DNA from: Bacteroidetes bacterium RIFCSPLOWO2_12_FULL_37_12
GTDB taxonomy: Bacteria; Bacteroidota; Bacteroidia; 2-12-FULL-37-12
Length of the DNA stretch: 64,000 nucleotides
Assembly: GCA_001769655.1 (NCBI GenBank)
Contig: MEPC01000038.1
Span: forward strand, 125,761 to 189,760
Reading direction: 5' to 3'
Shown one piece after another: positions 9,637 through 19,866 of this stretch (position 1 is its first letter; every line of letters starts with the position of its first letter). The notes below the pieces were generated by a model. The model did not search any database. It was not told the origin of the DNA and was given only the letters and a program-made list of their open reading frames with translations. The position numbers were made by a program, and so were the translations under genes.

Positions 9637-12402
9637 TTATTCCTCCACAATTTTAATTTCTTCTTTTGTTAAATTATATAATTCATAAACTAATTCGTTT
9701 ATTTTTTCTTCGCTGTGTTCTATGTGTTGTTTTATCTGCTCAATCTTATTCTGCAATTTTTCTTCTTTTAATTCTTCATTGAGTTTTAATAATAAATTAA
9801 CGTGTTTTGCAATTTCATTTTGACTTTTTTCATTCGTTATTGCAATTGGAAGTTGTTCTAATTGCCCCATCAGCACTTGTGGAAATCCTTGTGCGTTTGT
9901 TATAAGCCGTTTTGATAAATAGAATGAAAGTAATTTCGAATTAAGTAAGCCCAAAAGAAATTTTAAATTTATTTTTTCACTGCGAAGAATATAGATGGTG
10001 CTTTCAATCAGTTCTTGTTTTTCCGAATAAGTCACACATAAATTACTTCCAGTTCTGCGAATTAACAAACGAGGTATTGAAATATGTTTATCTAAATCTC
10101 TTGTTCCTCCAATAATATCTAACTTTTCATATTCAGCATACTTATCATAATGATAATAATATCGGGTCATGCAATTACCTAATAGAAACGGGAGAGATTT
10201 TTTTGATAGTGATTTAGTAAGAATATCATTTCTATCTTTTACGACCATTCCCTTTGACATTTCAACTAATTCTCCCATTAACTTAGATGAATTCAGAATT
10301 TTCTTAAAAAGAGTTTTGCTGGTATTATCTAAAGAAACATCCCATGGGTCAGTGCCTTTGTTCAATTTTATTTCTTGACTAATACTTTGATTTTGGGAAT
10401 CATGAATTTTAACAATTTTTGTTTTTTCTTTTGATTCTTTTTCTCCAACAACGATTGTTGTTCCTATCGTTGCGTCCTGAAATACAAAGTGGTCAAAAAT
10501 TACTACCGAATTAATATTGAAGTTCTCTAAAAGAATTTCTCTGATTTTTCCGTTACTCTCCGTTGTAAGCAAAGCTTCTGGAATGATAAACGAAAATATT
10601 TTTGGATCTAAATGAGTAACTCTTTCTAAGAATAATTGAAATAAATTTTTTGAACTTCCTCCCGAATAAGATTTATATTTCTTTTCGTAGTAAGATAGTA
10701 TTTCGCCATCAATATTATTGGCTGTAAGTTTTAAATAGGGCGGATTCCCAATCACTACATCAAAACCACCCTGCTTAAATACATCTTGAAATCCATTCTT
10801 CCAGCTGAACGGTTTAATTTTTTTCTCAAACCCTAACTCCATTTCGCTGTCATAAATATCTGTATCAACTAAACTATTACCAACTTTAATATTATAATCA
10901 AGATCTGGTAGAACTCTTTCACGAAATAAGCTCATCTGTTGATTAATGCTGGCTTCGGTTTCGCCTTCCATACATTTGAGGAGCAAACCGAGTTTGGTTA
11001 CTTCAACTGCGTTAGCGTCAATGTCAACTCCAAAAATATTGCTGAGAAGTATGCGTTTCTTTTCGTGTGTTGTTAAAGTTCCCTGAGGAGTGAAGGGATT
11101 ATCTTTTTCTTTTTTAGTTGCGTAACCTTTATGGTGATACCAGTTAATGTGATAGTTCAATAAATATTCAAACGCGCCCAACAAAAAAGAACCACTTCCG
11201 CAAGCGGGGTCAACAATTTTTATCTTCTCAATTTCCTTTGGGGATTTTCCGTCAACGAGTTTTCCAACAGTATTTTTTACAATGTATTCAACTATGTATT
11301 GAGGCGTGTAATAAACTCCACCCGCTTTACGCACTTCGGGCTTTTCTTCAATCCGTACACTTCGCGCGGGCGTAATACGAATTACCTTTCCAAGAAACTG
11401 CTCGTAGGCGTTTCCGAGAACTTCTACGGGCATTACGGAAAATTCGTACCGGCAGATTGGAGAATAAAGGTCTTCAATTATTGATTTGATTACTTTATTA
11501 TCAACCTTAAGATGAGGAGTAATTAAATCTTTCTTGAAATCGAAAAGTCCTGAATTGTATTTATCATCTGCAAGTTTGAAAAGATGAAAAAGATTTTGAT
11601 AGGCATTTCCTTTTGAGGCCTCTTTTTGCAACTGTGCATAAGGTTCTACCGCTCGGTCTTCGCAGAAGCGCAGGAAAATCAGTCGGTCAATGGTTTGCTG
11701 AACAGCAAAATTTATTTCTTCGTCATTTAATTTTCGGTTGTTGTGCGCAATGCTTACGGCAAGGTATCTGCGCCATTCATCTAAACTCTGAACAAATTCT
11801 TTATCGAGCGTTTGGCTTCCTTTTTTATTAGTATCGCTTTGTACATACTTGTCGAACTTGCCATGCGTAACTGCTTCGTGCGAAAAGGTGTCGTAAATAA
11901 AATCAAACTCATCAAGATATTTTTCAAAGTGAATGTGCTTTAGTTTTGCAACGCTCGCGCTGTCGTGCAGATTTGGAACGCGCGAACAATCGTAAACAAT
12001 AAAATCTTCAAAGTTTGTGAGAATGGAAATATATGCCTGCGCACTGCTTCCGTAACGCCTCAACTGATAGGCGGATTCTTTATTTGCTTTGAGTGAAACG
12101 GATGGCTTTTTTGCTTCTACATAAAACAATCTTTTCTTCGCGCTTCCTGAAAGCCGAAATCCGTAGTCGGGCGCTTTTGCTTTTCCTTTAACTACAACTT
12201 TATCTTCATAAATTACTTCGCGGTATGCTTCGCTGTCGCCTTTCTCGTTGTCAATGTCCCATCCCAGTGCCTTGAAAAACGGATTGATGAAATCCTGACG
12301 GGTTTTTGCTTCGTTGTAATCGGGCAAATGATAGTCGTTCTGATGCTCTCGGAAGCGTTCAACTAACTTTTCTATGGTGGCTTTCGCCAGGTCTCTGGTC
12401 AT
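9637..12402 (-). CDS. Type IIG-like restriction enzyme / N6-adenine DNA methyltransferase (Eco57I-like)
   Basis: N-terminal PD-(D/E)xK-like APDYGFRL...RLFYVEAKKP; MTase motif I IVDPACGSGSFLLGAFEYLL; motif IV DVVIGNPPYLKL; C-terminal TaqI-like specificity region. Confidence 0.9.
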   Translation of the reverse strand: MTRDLAKATIEKLVERFREHQNDYHLPDYNEAKTRQDFINPFFKALGWDIDNEKGDSEAYREVIYEDKVVVKGKAKAPDYGFRLSGSAKKRLFYVEAKKPSVSLKANKESAYQLRRYGSSAQAYISILTNFEDFIVYDCSRVPNLHDSASVAKLKHIHFEKYLDEFDFIYDTFSHEAVTHGKFDKYVQSDTNKKGSQTLDKEFVQSLDEWRRYLAVSIAHNNRKLNDEEINFAVQQTIDRLIFLRFCEDRAVEPYAQLQKEASKGNAYQNLFHLFKLADDKYNSGLFDFKKDLITPHLKVDNKVIKSIIEDLYSPICRYEFSVMPVEVLGNAYEQFLGKVIRITPARSVRIEEKPEVRKAGGVYYTPQYIVEYIVKNTVGKLVDGKSPKEIEKIKIVDPACGSGSFLLGAFEYLLNYHINWYHHKGYATKKEKDNPFTPQGTLTTHEKKRILLSNIFGVDIDANAVEVTKLGLLLKCMEGETEASINQQMSLFRERVLPDLDYNIKVGNSLVDTDIYDSEMELGFEKKIKPFSWKNGFQDVFKQGGFDVVIGNPPYLKLTANNIDGEILSYYEKKYKSYSGGSSKNLFQLFLERVTHLDPKIFSFIIPEALLTTESNGKIREILLENFNINSVVIFDHFVFQDATIGTTIVVGEKESKEKTKIVKIHDSQNQSISQEIKLNKGTDPWDVSLDNTSKTLFKKILNSSKLMGELVEMSKGMVVKDRNDILTKSLSKKSLPFLLGNCMTRYYYHYDKYAEYEKLDIIGGTRDLDKHISIPRLLIRRTGSNLCVTYSEKQELIESTIYILRSEKINLKFLLGLLNSKLLSFYLSKRLITNAQGFPQVLMGQLEQLPIAITNEKSQNEIAKHVNLLLKLNEELKEEKLQNKIEQIKQHIEHSEEKINELVYELYNLTKEEIKIVEE

Positions 12403-12430
12403 TTGTTAAAAAAGTGACCAAATATACAAT

Positions 12431-13396
12431 TTATGAAGGAGAAATTCTGAGATTTGGGAGATTTTTTAGAGCGACTGTCTGCAAGGATTGGGACAAAATA
12501 ATCTCTAAAACCCTCTCAGGGTAGTCAGTGATAATGCCATTCACACCGAGGCGCAAAAGTTTTAAAATTTCATCCTTCTCATTGACCGTCCATGGGATTA
12601 CTTTCATGTTATTCTTTTTCGCATAGTTAATTAATTCTTTATTCACAAACGTATAGTCAGGACTGTAAATATTGGGTATAAATCCGAGCAAGCTAATGGA
12701 TTTCTCCGCCGGTACAGGCGTTTCAATAAGCAATGCCAGTTGAAAATCAGGATATTTCCTGTGAATGTATTGCAGGGGTCTCAAATCAAACGATTGAATT
12801 ATCACTCTGCCGGAAATATTTTTTTCTTTTATCACGGACAATACCAACTCTGCGTATTCAACTACGGGCGGGTGGAATATGCTGTCTGTTTCTGCACTGC
12901 TTTTTATTTCAATATTATACCATATAGGATTGAGCGAATGGCTCCTCAAATAATTTTCCGATGAATCAATCACTTCGCCTAAGAGCGGTTTATAGACAGG
13001 TATCTTTTGCTGTTCAGGAAAGCGATCGTGGGGCTTTGTACCACAATCACATAACCTAATTTCGTCATAATTCATAGTATAAAGGTTGAGAAGATGCTCC
13101 TCTTTTTCAGAAATAATTTTACCCTCCGGGGTAAGGCATATTTCGTGAGATAAAAACGGCTCATGTGATACAACAACTTTTTTATCCTTAGAAATGATTA
13201 CATCCATTTCAAGAGTAGTGACACCAATTTCCAGCGCTTTGATCATTGCAGGCACGCTGTTTTCGGGCATTATTCCACGGCATCCGCGGTGTCCCTGGAT
13301 ATCTATTGAATTTTTACGGTCGCCCTTTTGGGTACATCCGGAAAGGATGATATAAACAACCATAATGATATGATTCCAGGATAATTTTATTTTCAT
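12431..13396 (-). CDS. Glycerophosphodiester phosphodiesterase, predicted lipoprotein
   Basis: Lipobox IILSGCTQ; IDIQGHRGCRGIMPENSVPAMIKALEIGVTTLEMDVIISKDKKVVVSHE; C-terminal IPWTVNEKDEILKLLRLGVNGIITDYPE. Confidence 0.93.
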   Translation of the reverse strand: MKIKLSWNHIIMVVYIILSGCTQKGDRKNSIDIQGHRGCRGIMPENSVPAMIKALEIGVTTLEMDVIISKDKKVVVSHEPFLSHEICLTPEGKIISEKEEHLLNLYTMNYDEIRLCDCGTKPHDRFPEQQKIPVYKPLLGEVIDSSENYLRSHSLNPIWYNIEIKSSAETDSIFHPPVVEYAELVLSVIKEKNISGRVIIQSFDLRPLQYIHRKYPDFQLALLIETPVPAEKSISLLGFIPNIYSPDYTFVNKELINYAKKNNMKVIPWTVNEKDEILKLLRLGVNGIITDYPERVLEIILSQSLQTVALKNLPNLRISPS

Positions 13397-14259
13397 TTTG
13401 TTGTGTATTCATAAAACCCTTTCCCCGTTTTAATTCCAAGCAATCCGGCTTCAACCATCTTTTGCTGAATGGGATTTGGTTTAAATCGTGGCTCTCCATT
13501 AAATGAGTTATAAAGCGATGCGGATACTGCGTAATTAACATCGTTTCCTATTAAATCCATCAACCGGAAGGGACCCATCTTAAAACCGGCATTCACAAGC
13601 AGATTATCCATACCGGAAATATCACAGGCGGATTCCCCGAGAAGTTGCAAACTTTCGAGGTAGTAATGGCGTGCCACTCTGTTTACAATAAATCCCGGGC
13701 GGTCTTTTACCAGCACAAATTCTTTTCCGCATTTTTCCGCTAATTCTCCGACTGTTTTTAGTATATCAGGTGATGTTTTTTCTCCGGAGATCAGCTCTAC
13801 TAATTTCATCAGCGGAGCCGGATTAAAAAAGTGCATTCCGAGTAAACGTTTCGGGTACTTTAATCCTTCTGCTATTTGAGAAACAGGAATGGTAGAAGTA
13901 TTGGTAGCAAAAATAACTTCCGGGGAATTTATTTTTTCGACTGTTAAAAAAAATTGTTGTTTTGCATTTAGATCTTCAACGATTGCTTCCAGAATCAAAT
14001 CTCCTTTTAATTCTTTCTCATCAGATGTAAAGGAAATCAATGAAAGCAGTTTTTCTTTATTTTCCTGAGTAAGTTTTCCTTTTTGAATGGCGCGGTCAAG
14101 ACCGGAAATAATATTTTTCTCCGCTTTTTCTAACGCGGTGGAGTTTATGTCAAAAATTTTAACATGAATTCCTGCCGTGGCAAATACCTGAGCAATACCT
14201 GTTCCCATGGTACCGGAGCCGCCGATGGCGATGGAGCGTATATGAGTAATTTTATTCAT
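13393..14259 (-). CDS. 3-hydroxybutyryl-CoA dehydrogenase family protein
   Basis: IAIGGSGTMGTGIAQVFATAG, GMHFFNPAPLMKLVELISG, DRPGFIVNRVARHYYLE. Confidence 0.93.
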   Translation of the reverse strand: MNKITHIRSIAIGGSGTMGTGIAQVFATAGIHVKIFDINSTALEKAEKNIISGLDRAIQKGKLTQENKEKLLSLISFTSDEKELKGDLILEAIVEDLNAKQQFFLTVEKINSPEVIFATNTSTIPVSQIAEGLKYPKRLLGMHFFNPAPLMKLVELISGEKTSPDILKTVGELAEKCGKEFVLVKDRPGFIVNRVARHYYLESLQLLGESACDISGMDNLLVNAGFKMGPFRLMDLIGNDVNYAVSASLYNSFNGEPRFKPNPIQQKMVEAGLLGIKTGKGFYEYTTK

Positions 14260-14278
14260 ATCAAATCCTCAAAAATGT

Positions 14279-14499
14279 TTCGTTCCTACGGAACTCAAGG
14301 GGCTGAAGTCAGACGTTACAACAACGGACTGAAGTCCGTTGTTACAACATATTTCGTTCCTACGGAACTCGTTTTGTTTCTCTTATTTTTATGATACAAA
14401 TTTAACGTTACAACAACGTACTGAAGTCCGTTATTACAATATATTTCGTTCCTACGGAACTCGTTTTTGTTTCTCTTATTTTTATGATACAAATTTAAT
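14279..14499. repeat. Dispersed palindromic element (ttcgttcctacggaactc ... cgttacaacaacggactgaagtccgttgttacaac) with a 92-bp tandem duplication
   Basis: Copies starting at 14314 and 14406; related copies at 29038-29130 and 57314-57396. Confidence 0.92.
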
Positions 14500-14647
14500 C
14501 TTTTTTCATAAGATTAGCGATTGAACCAAACAAAAATTTAGGACATCCTGTTGGTAAGTTTGGTTTTCTAAAAGGCCTAAAATTATTTTCCCTAAAATAT
14601 CTTAAACTTGCATTAAGTTATAAGAATATTCCGGATAAATTTAATTC

Positions 14648-15766
14648 ATGACAAAGGTAGCACTATTAAATAATAAAATACACTTTCTTAAAAACCTCTT
14701 CGCCTGGTATCACAAAAACAAACGGGACCTGCCATGGAGAAATATACAAGACCCTTATAAAATATGGGTATCTGAAATTATTCTTCAGCAAACGAGAGTG
14801 AATCAGGGTCTTCCCTACTATCTGAATTTTATAAAAGAATTCCCGGATGTTTATTCATTAGCCGGAGCGGAAGAACGAAAGGTCTTAAAAATCTGGCAGG
14901 GCTTGGGTTATTATTCGCGTGCGAGGAATATGCACGAAACCGCCCGGAAAATCGTGAGTGAATTTCATGGAAAATTTCCTCCTTCCTTTGAACAATTGTT
15001 AAAATTAAAAGGAATAGGCAATTACACTGCCGCGGCAATTGCATCTTTTGCCTGGAAAATTCCTGTGCCGGTATTAGATGGAAATGTAATTCGTGTGCTC
15101 AGCCGGATTCTTGCTTATCGTAAACCGGTCAATACAAGTATTGCCGTAAAATATTTTCAACAAGTTGCACAAAAGCTAATTTCAGTAAAACAACCGGATA
15201 TATTTAATCAGGCAATGATGGAAATGGGCGCTATGATGTGCACTCCCGTTAATCCCGCATGTGTTATTTGTCCTGTAAATAAATATTGTCTTGCCTATAA
15301 CAAAAAAATTCAGGGAAAAATACCCGTAATTCAAAAAAACATAAAAATTAAAAAACGATTTTTTAATTATGCCGTGATCCGGTGCAAAAATAAATTCCTG
15401 ATACATGAAAGAACAGAAGGGGATATTTGGAAAGGGCTTTATGAATTTTATTTGATGGAAACGGATCCACCCCCTACCCCCTCCAGCGGGGGACAAGATT
15501 CACTGACTACTATTTTACAGAAATTAAATTCAGTAGGATTTTCAAAGATAAAATTTATTCAGGAATCAAAAACAATTCGTCATGTTTTGAGTCATCAGAT
15601 AATTTACACAAAATTTTATGAATTTGAATTATTACAGGAGACAAAACCGGAGGGGATGGGTGACTATAAATGGGTATCTGAAAAAGAATTAAAAAGTTTC
15701 CCCTGGTCTCGGTTGACGGAGAAGTACAGGGATAGGGGAAAAGATATATCTGGTTTAGGTCTGTAG
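14648..15766 (+). CDS. mutY: A/G-specific adenine glycosylase
   Basis: WYHKNKRDLPWRNIQDPYKIWVSEIILQQTRV, HhH LKGIGNYTAAAIASFAW, FeS CTPVNPACVICPVNKYC. Confidence 0.95.
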   Translation: MTKVALLNNKIHFLKNLFAWYHKNKRDLPWRNIQDPYKIWVSEIILQQTRVNQGLPYYLNFIKEFPDVYSLAGAEERKVLKIWQGLGYYSRARNMHETARKIVSEFHGKFPPSFEQLLKLKGIGNYTAAAIASFAWKIPVPVLDGNVIRVLSRILAYRKPVNTSIAVKYFQQVAQKLISVKQPDIFNQAMMEMGAMMCTPVNPACVICPVNKYCLAYNKKIQGKIPVIQKNIKIKKRFFNYAVIRCKNKFLIHERTEGDIWKGLYEFYLMETDPPPTPSSGGQDSLTTILQKLNSVGFSKIKFIQESKTIRHVLSHQIIYTKFYEFELLQETKPEGMGDYKWVSEKELKSFPWSRLTEKYRDRGKDISGLGL

Positions 15767-15880
15767 CCAGGTAAGTGCAGTTGCGACTTAAACCTTGTAA
15801 TAGGAAAAAGTTCATTACATGTAGGTTTAAGTACCTACCGCACAAACTTAGCTACATACTTAAACCAGATTCATGTCTTT

Positions 15881-15923
15881 CCCATATACCTCTATACCCC
15901 TATACCTTATACCCCTATACCTT
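15881..15923. repeat. Octamer/heptamer array, C-rich orientation (cctatacc)n
   Basis: ccatatacctctatacccctataccttatacccctatacc. Confidence 0.85.
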
Positions 15924-16094
15924 CTTATCCGTCGAGCACTTACTGCAATGGGGTTCATTTTTTTTGGAAAAAAAATTACGATAAATGATTCTTCCTACAT
16001 AAAACAGGCAGAATGCAAATAATGCAAAAACAATTATTTTCTGGATAAACATAATGGCAAATTTACATAAAAAAATTCTTTATAACGGTTTACA

Positions 16095-19000
16095 TTACGT
16101 TTTATATCTTTTTGATATTTTCTTTTTCATAAATATTTCAGCAGGAAAAATTAAAGCCGCCAAAACGGAATTTATTACCAATTTGAAAAAGGGTTCGTCC
16201 TGAGTTAAATTATATGTATAAAGTTCGCTTAACAATAAAACATATTGAAATAGTATTAACAATGAAAAGGAAACCATTCCATTCATAAAGTTTAATGGTA
16301 TTTTGAAATATCCCGAAAAAAGGATGATAAAAAATAATATAATAATAAATACGAAAGAAAAACCATATTGTAAATGATTCTCGTGTAATTTTTTTTCGAC
16401 CTCAGCTTTTTTGATTTGCTCTTCTTTGAGTTCCTTCCGGTATTCTTCCATTTCCAGTTCATACATTGTCTCTAATTTTCCTATTTCGCGGTTTCTATCA
16501 TCGCTGAAAATGGAATCTTTTGCTTTCAGATATTCCTTAAAGTGCGAATATGCCATTTTGTAATTATTCATTTTTTCATACAGTTCACTGAATGCTTCTT
16601 CAAATTGTAATTTATAACCCAAATGTCCCAAACTATCAATAAGTGAAGTGACCTGATGAAAGCAGTTTTCTGATTCTTTAAATTTCTCTGTTTTACTAAA
16701 TAGAATTCCCATGTTTATTAAATGCCTTGCAATTTCTTTTTTATCGTTAATTTCTTTTGCAATTTTCAATGCATTTGCATAATACTCATACCCCATTGAA
16801 TATAAACGGTTGGATTGAGCCGTATCCTTCGATTTTATACTGTCACCTAAATCTATATATAGAGCCCCGATGTTTCCATAAGATCCAGATACGTTGCTTT
16901 TATCCCCGGTTTGTTTTCTTAAATCAAGAATTTTTTTCTGAATTTCAATTACTTTTTCTAAATCCCCGGTACTTTCCTCAATGGTAGCTATAATTTCAAG
17001 TGAACCGGCAATTCCTCTTTTATCACCCGATTTCTCATCCATTTTCAATGACTTTAATGCTATTTCTTTTGCTTTTTGAACATTATTTAAATAATAGTAC
17101 AACGTAGCAATATTCCTCATTGTAAAAGGAATTTTCAAAGAATCTTTAGCCCTTTCTAAAATTTTGAGGGCTCTTAACTGGTATTCCAATGATTTGGGAT
17201 AGTTTCCCTGTTGAAAATAAATGACACCAATGTTTCCCAGAATAGACGGAATCCTCTCTATATTATTAATACTTTCTAAAATTCTTACCGACTCCATGTA
17301 ATTGTTAAGTGCATTAGTTAAATGACCCATTTCGTTAAAAATATTTCCCAGATTTGCTTTTGCAATAGCAATACCTTTTTTATCATTTAATTTTTCCCGG
17401 ATTTTCAACTCTTTATCATAATAGTAACGGGCGGAATCAAGTTCGTGGGTTAGAAAATATATCGTTCCTATAGCATGCACGGATAATGCAATGTTTTTCT
17501 GCTTCTCTACCATCATTTTTTTTGAATCTTCGGGTAGTTTTAAAGAAACCCACAATGCTTGCCTTCCAAGCAAAAGCGCAGCATTCGGATTATTGCTTTG
17601 AATTCGTATAATTTCATCAGTTATTTCATCTATCAGTACAGTATCATTTGCGCTTATTTTATTATAATTAATACGGTTTTTTGAAATTTTTAACAAGCTG
17701 TCTGATTTATTCAATTCAAATCCCGAGAATGTAAAAAAAATAATGAACATCAGTATTCCTGCAACGCCGTTCATTGCCGTAGGTGTCTTTATAGATTTTA
17801 TTTGTTCAGATAGGACGATGAAACGTTTTCTCCATTTTTTTTCCCAATACTGATGAAAGGGAATTATTAATAAAGCAAGAACAGAGTTGAGGAGCAAATT
17901 CCAGAAAGGGGTGTTTCCAGTTATCCGTTCAATGTATGGCTCCGCAAATAATAATACAAATTCAAAGAAAAGTAATGTTGAAATGAAAAAGGAAATTGCA
18001 AAAACCCACTCTGGTAAATATATTTTTGTAATATAAAAAGTAAATGAAAACAGGATTATTAAAACAACCAGAATTATAGAATACTGCATTGTATTTTTCC
18101 TGCTTTTCTCTTCAGTATCACGTTTGATTTTTAAAAATTCTTCATTTTTTCTTTTAATTTCTGCCATAGTAAATTCATGTTTTGCCTCGTAATTGCCTAT
18201 GGCAGTGTTTTTATCTTCATTAAACAACGAATCGTTCAATCTTGCAAACGATTTTAAAAAAGTAAAGGCATCCTTCCAGTTTTCGTTAATTGAAAATAAA
18301 TCACTCAATTTCTCGTTCCAGTTTTTCCGGGCTTCAGTAAAGCCAATGCTGTCTGCTATTAACAGGGCTTTGGTCAGATAATTCTCTGCTTTCCGGTTTT
18401 CTTTCCTGATAATAAATAATGAGCCAAGATTTCCCAGGTTGGTGGTAACAAGATTCAATTCCCCCGATTTTTCGCTTACCTCTACAGCACTTAAATAATA
18501 GTGTTCTGCTTCCTGAAATAATGAATCCGTATTCCTGAATTTTCCGTTTTGCAAATTTTTATTAGCAGAAATAATAATTTCACCCATCAATTTTTTTATG
18601 TTGCCCAAATTCCCCATCCAGACAGCTATGTAATATGGGTCATTTATTTCCTCAGCAATTTTCAGGGCGCTCGAATAGGATTCATCTGCCTTTATGCAAA
18701 ACTGATATGCTTTTTTTAGGTCACCTTTGTCTTTTAGGGAATCTGCCAGGTCATCATATATAATACCGATATTGCCTAACCCGGATGCCAAAGCACTTTT
18801 ATTATTCAACTCCCTGTAAATAGCAACGGATGATTTGTAATATTCAATGGATTTTGCAAAATCTGCGATTTTATAATAAACTATCCCAATATTATTCAGG
18901 GTGTTGGCTTCAATGTCTTTCGCATAACTAACCCTTGCTTTTGTAAGTGATTTAAAAAAAAATTTAATGGCTTCCGGGTAATTTCCCAGTTTCTGATAAA

Positions 19001-19400
19001 CCTGCCCTATATGTGCAAAAGAAGATGCAATGCCCTGTACATCATTAATTTTTTCACGGATTTTCAAACATTTTTCCCAGTTAATTAATGCTTGTTGGTA
19101 ATTGTCTTTTTTATAATAAATTCTTCCTTTGGTAAGATAACCCACATTTAATCCATGAAGCCAGTTCTTTTTATGTGACAGATCAAGTACTTTGTCAATG
19201 AAGAAAAGCGCTGAATCCGGATTTGTTGTCTTGTATTCATTGGATAGTTGAATTAAAAGTTTAATATGATTAGTATCTTCGTTTCCTGTAGAAGGGAGTT
19301 GTTTTTTTATTAGTTGAACAGATAGAGAATCCGCATAGATAAACACTATTGATTGAAGGGAAAAATATAAAATCGCCAGATATTTTATAATAGCTCGCAT
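16095..19400 (-). CDS. Double-module TPR / coiled-coil / three-TM membrane protein (paralog A)
   Basis: TPR units (e.g. ASSFAHIGQVYQKLGNYPEAIKFFFKSLTKA), coiled coil, ISTLLFFEFVLLFAEPYIERITGNTPFWNLLLNSVLALLIIPFHQYWEKKWRKRF; second module starts near 17774 with MNGVAGILMFIIFFTFSGF. Confidence 0.88.
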   Translation of the reverse strand: MRAIIKYLAILYFSLQSIVFIYADSLSVQLIKKQLPSTGNEDTNHIKLLIQLSNEYKTTNPDSALFFIDKVLDLSHKKNWLHGLNVGYLTKGRIYYKKDNYQQALINWEKCLKIREKINDVQGIASSFAHIGQVYQKLGNYPEAIKFFFKSLTKARVSYAKDIEANTLNNIGIVYYKIADFAKSIEYYKSSVAIYRELNNKSALASGLGNIGIIYDDLADSLKDKGDLKKAYQFCIKADESYSSALKIAEEINDPYYIAVWMGNLGNIKKLMGEIIISANKNLQNGKFRNTDSLFQEAEHYYLSAVEVSEKSGELNLVTTNLGNLGSLFIIRKENRKAENYLTKALLIADSIGFTEARKNWNEKLSDLFSINENWKDAFTFLKSFARLNDSLFNEDKNTAIGNYEAKHEFTMAEIKRKNEEFLKIKRDTEEKSRKNTMQYSIILVVLIILFSFTFYITKIYLPEWVFAISFFISTLLFFEFVLLFAEPYIERITGNTPFWNLLLNSVLALLIIPFHQYWEKKWRKRFIVLSEQIKSIKTPTAMNGVAGILMFIIFFTFSGFELNKSDSLLKISKNRINYNKISANDTVLIDEITDEIIRIQSNNPNAALLLGRQALWVSLKLPEDSKKMMVEKQKNIALSVHAIGTIYFLTHELDSARYYYDKELKIREKLNDKKGIAIAKANLGNIFNEMGHLTNALNNYMESVRILESINNIERIPSILGNIGVIYFQQGNYPKSLEYQLRALKILERAKDSLKIPFTMRNIATLYYYLNNVQKAKEIALKSLKMDEKSGDKRGIAGSLEIIATIEESTGDLEKVIEIQKKILDLRKQTGDKSNVSGSYGNIGALYIDLGDSIKSKDTAQSNRLYSMGYEYYANALKIAKEINDKKEIARHLINMGILFSKTEKFKESENCFHQVTSLIDSLGHLGYKLQFEEAFSELYEKMNNYKMAYSHFKEYLKAKDSIFSDDRNREIGKLETMYELEMEEYRKELKEEQIKKAEVEKKLHENHLQYGFSFVFIIILFFIILFSGYFKIPLNFMNGMVSFSLLILFQYVLLLSELYTYNLTQDEPFFKLVINSVLAALIFPAEIFMKKKISKRYKT

Positions 19401-19440
19401 GAATTTTAAACCACAAATCTAATCAATGTTAATATTATAT

Positions 19441-19650
19441 GCCCTGCAAGGGCTTAACTTCATAACACGGGGCATCGCCCTGTGTAGAATAAACTTACAC
19501 TTAACCCTGAAAGGGTTACACTTCTAATCCCTAAGGTAACTAAAGCATCGAATGATAAAAGTTACGCCCTTTCAGGGCTAAGGGAATCACCGAACTTACA
19601 TCACACAGGGCGTTGCCCTGTGTTAATATGTTACGCCCTTTCAGGGCTAA
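19441..19650. repeat. Cluster of palindromic GCCCT(G/T)(A/C)AAGGGC-type elements
   Basis: gccctgcaagggc, aaccctgaaagggtt, two copies of gttacgccctttcagggctaa, and paired cacagggcgttgccctgtg / ggggcatcgccctgtg. Confidence 0.85.
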
Positions 19651-19866
19651 ATGAAAATTCAGGGAGAATCAGGGAGAGGTTACATTTGCAAAATCGCTAT
19701 CTTTCATAGAGAGAAATGTAGTATTTTTGTGTTTTGTAGAACAACAGTGAAAAAAAATAAAAAAATCTGTGTTTAAAATCTGCGTAAATCGGTGAAATCT
19801 GTGGCAAGAAAAACAATTCTGAACAGTAACTAAAAATAGAACCCTTATTTTAATAAAAGATTAAAT

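Noticed and set aside
14164-14524. Small ORFs 14164-14394 and 14339-14524 with repeated FRSYGTR-like peptides
   Set aside because: Translations of the dispersed palindromic element; no start context or family resemblance.
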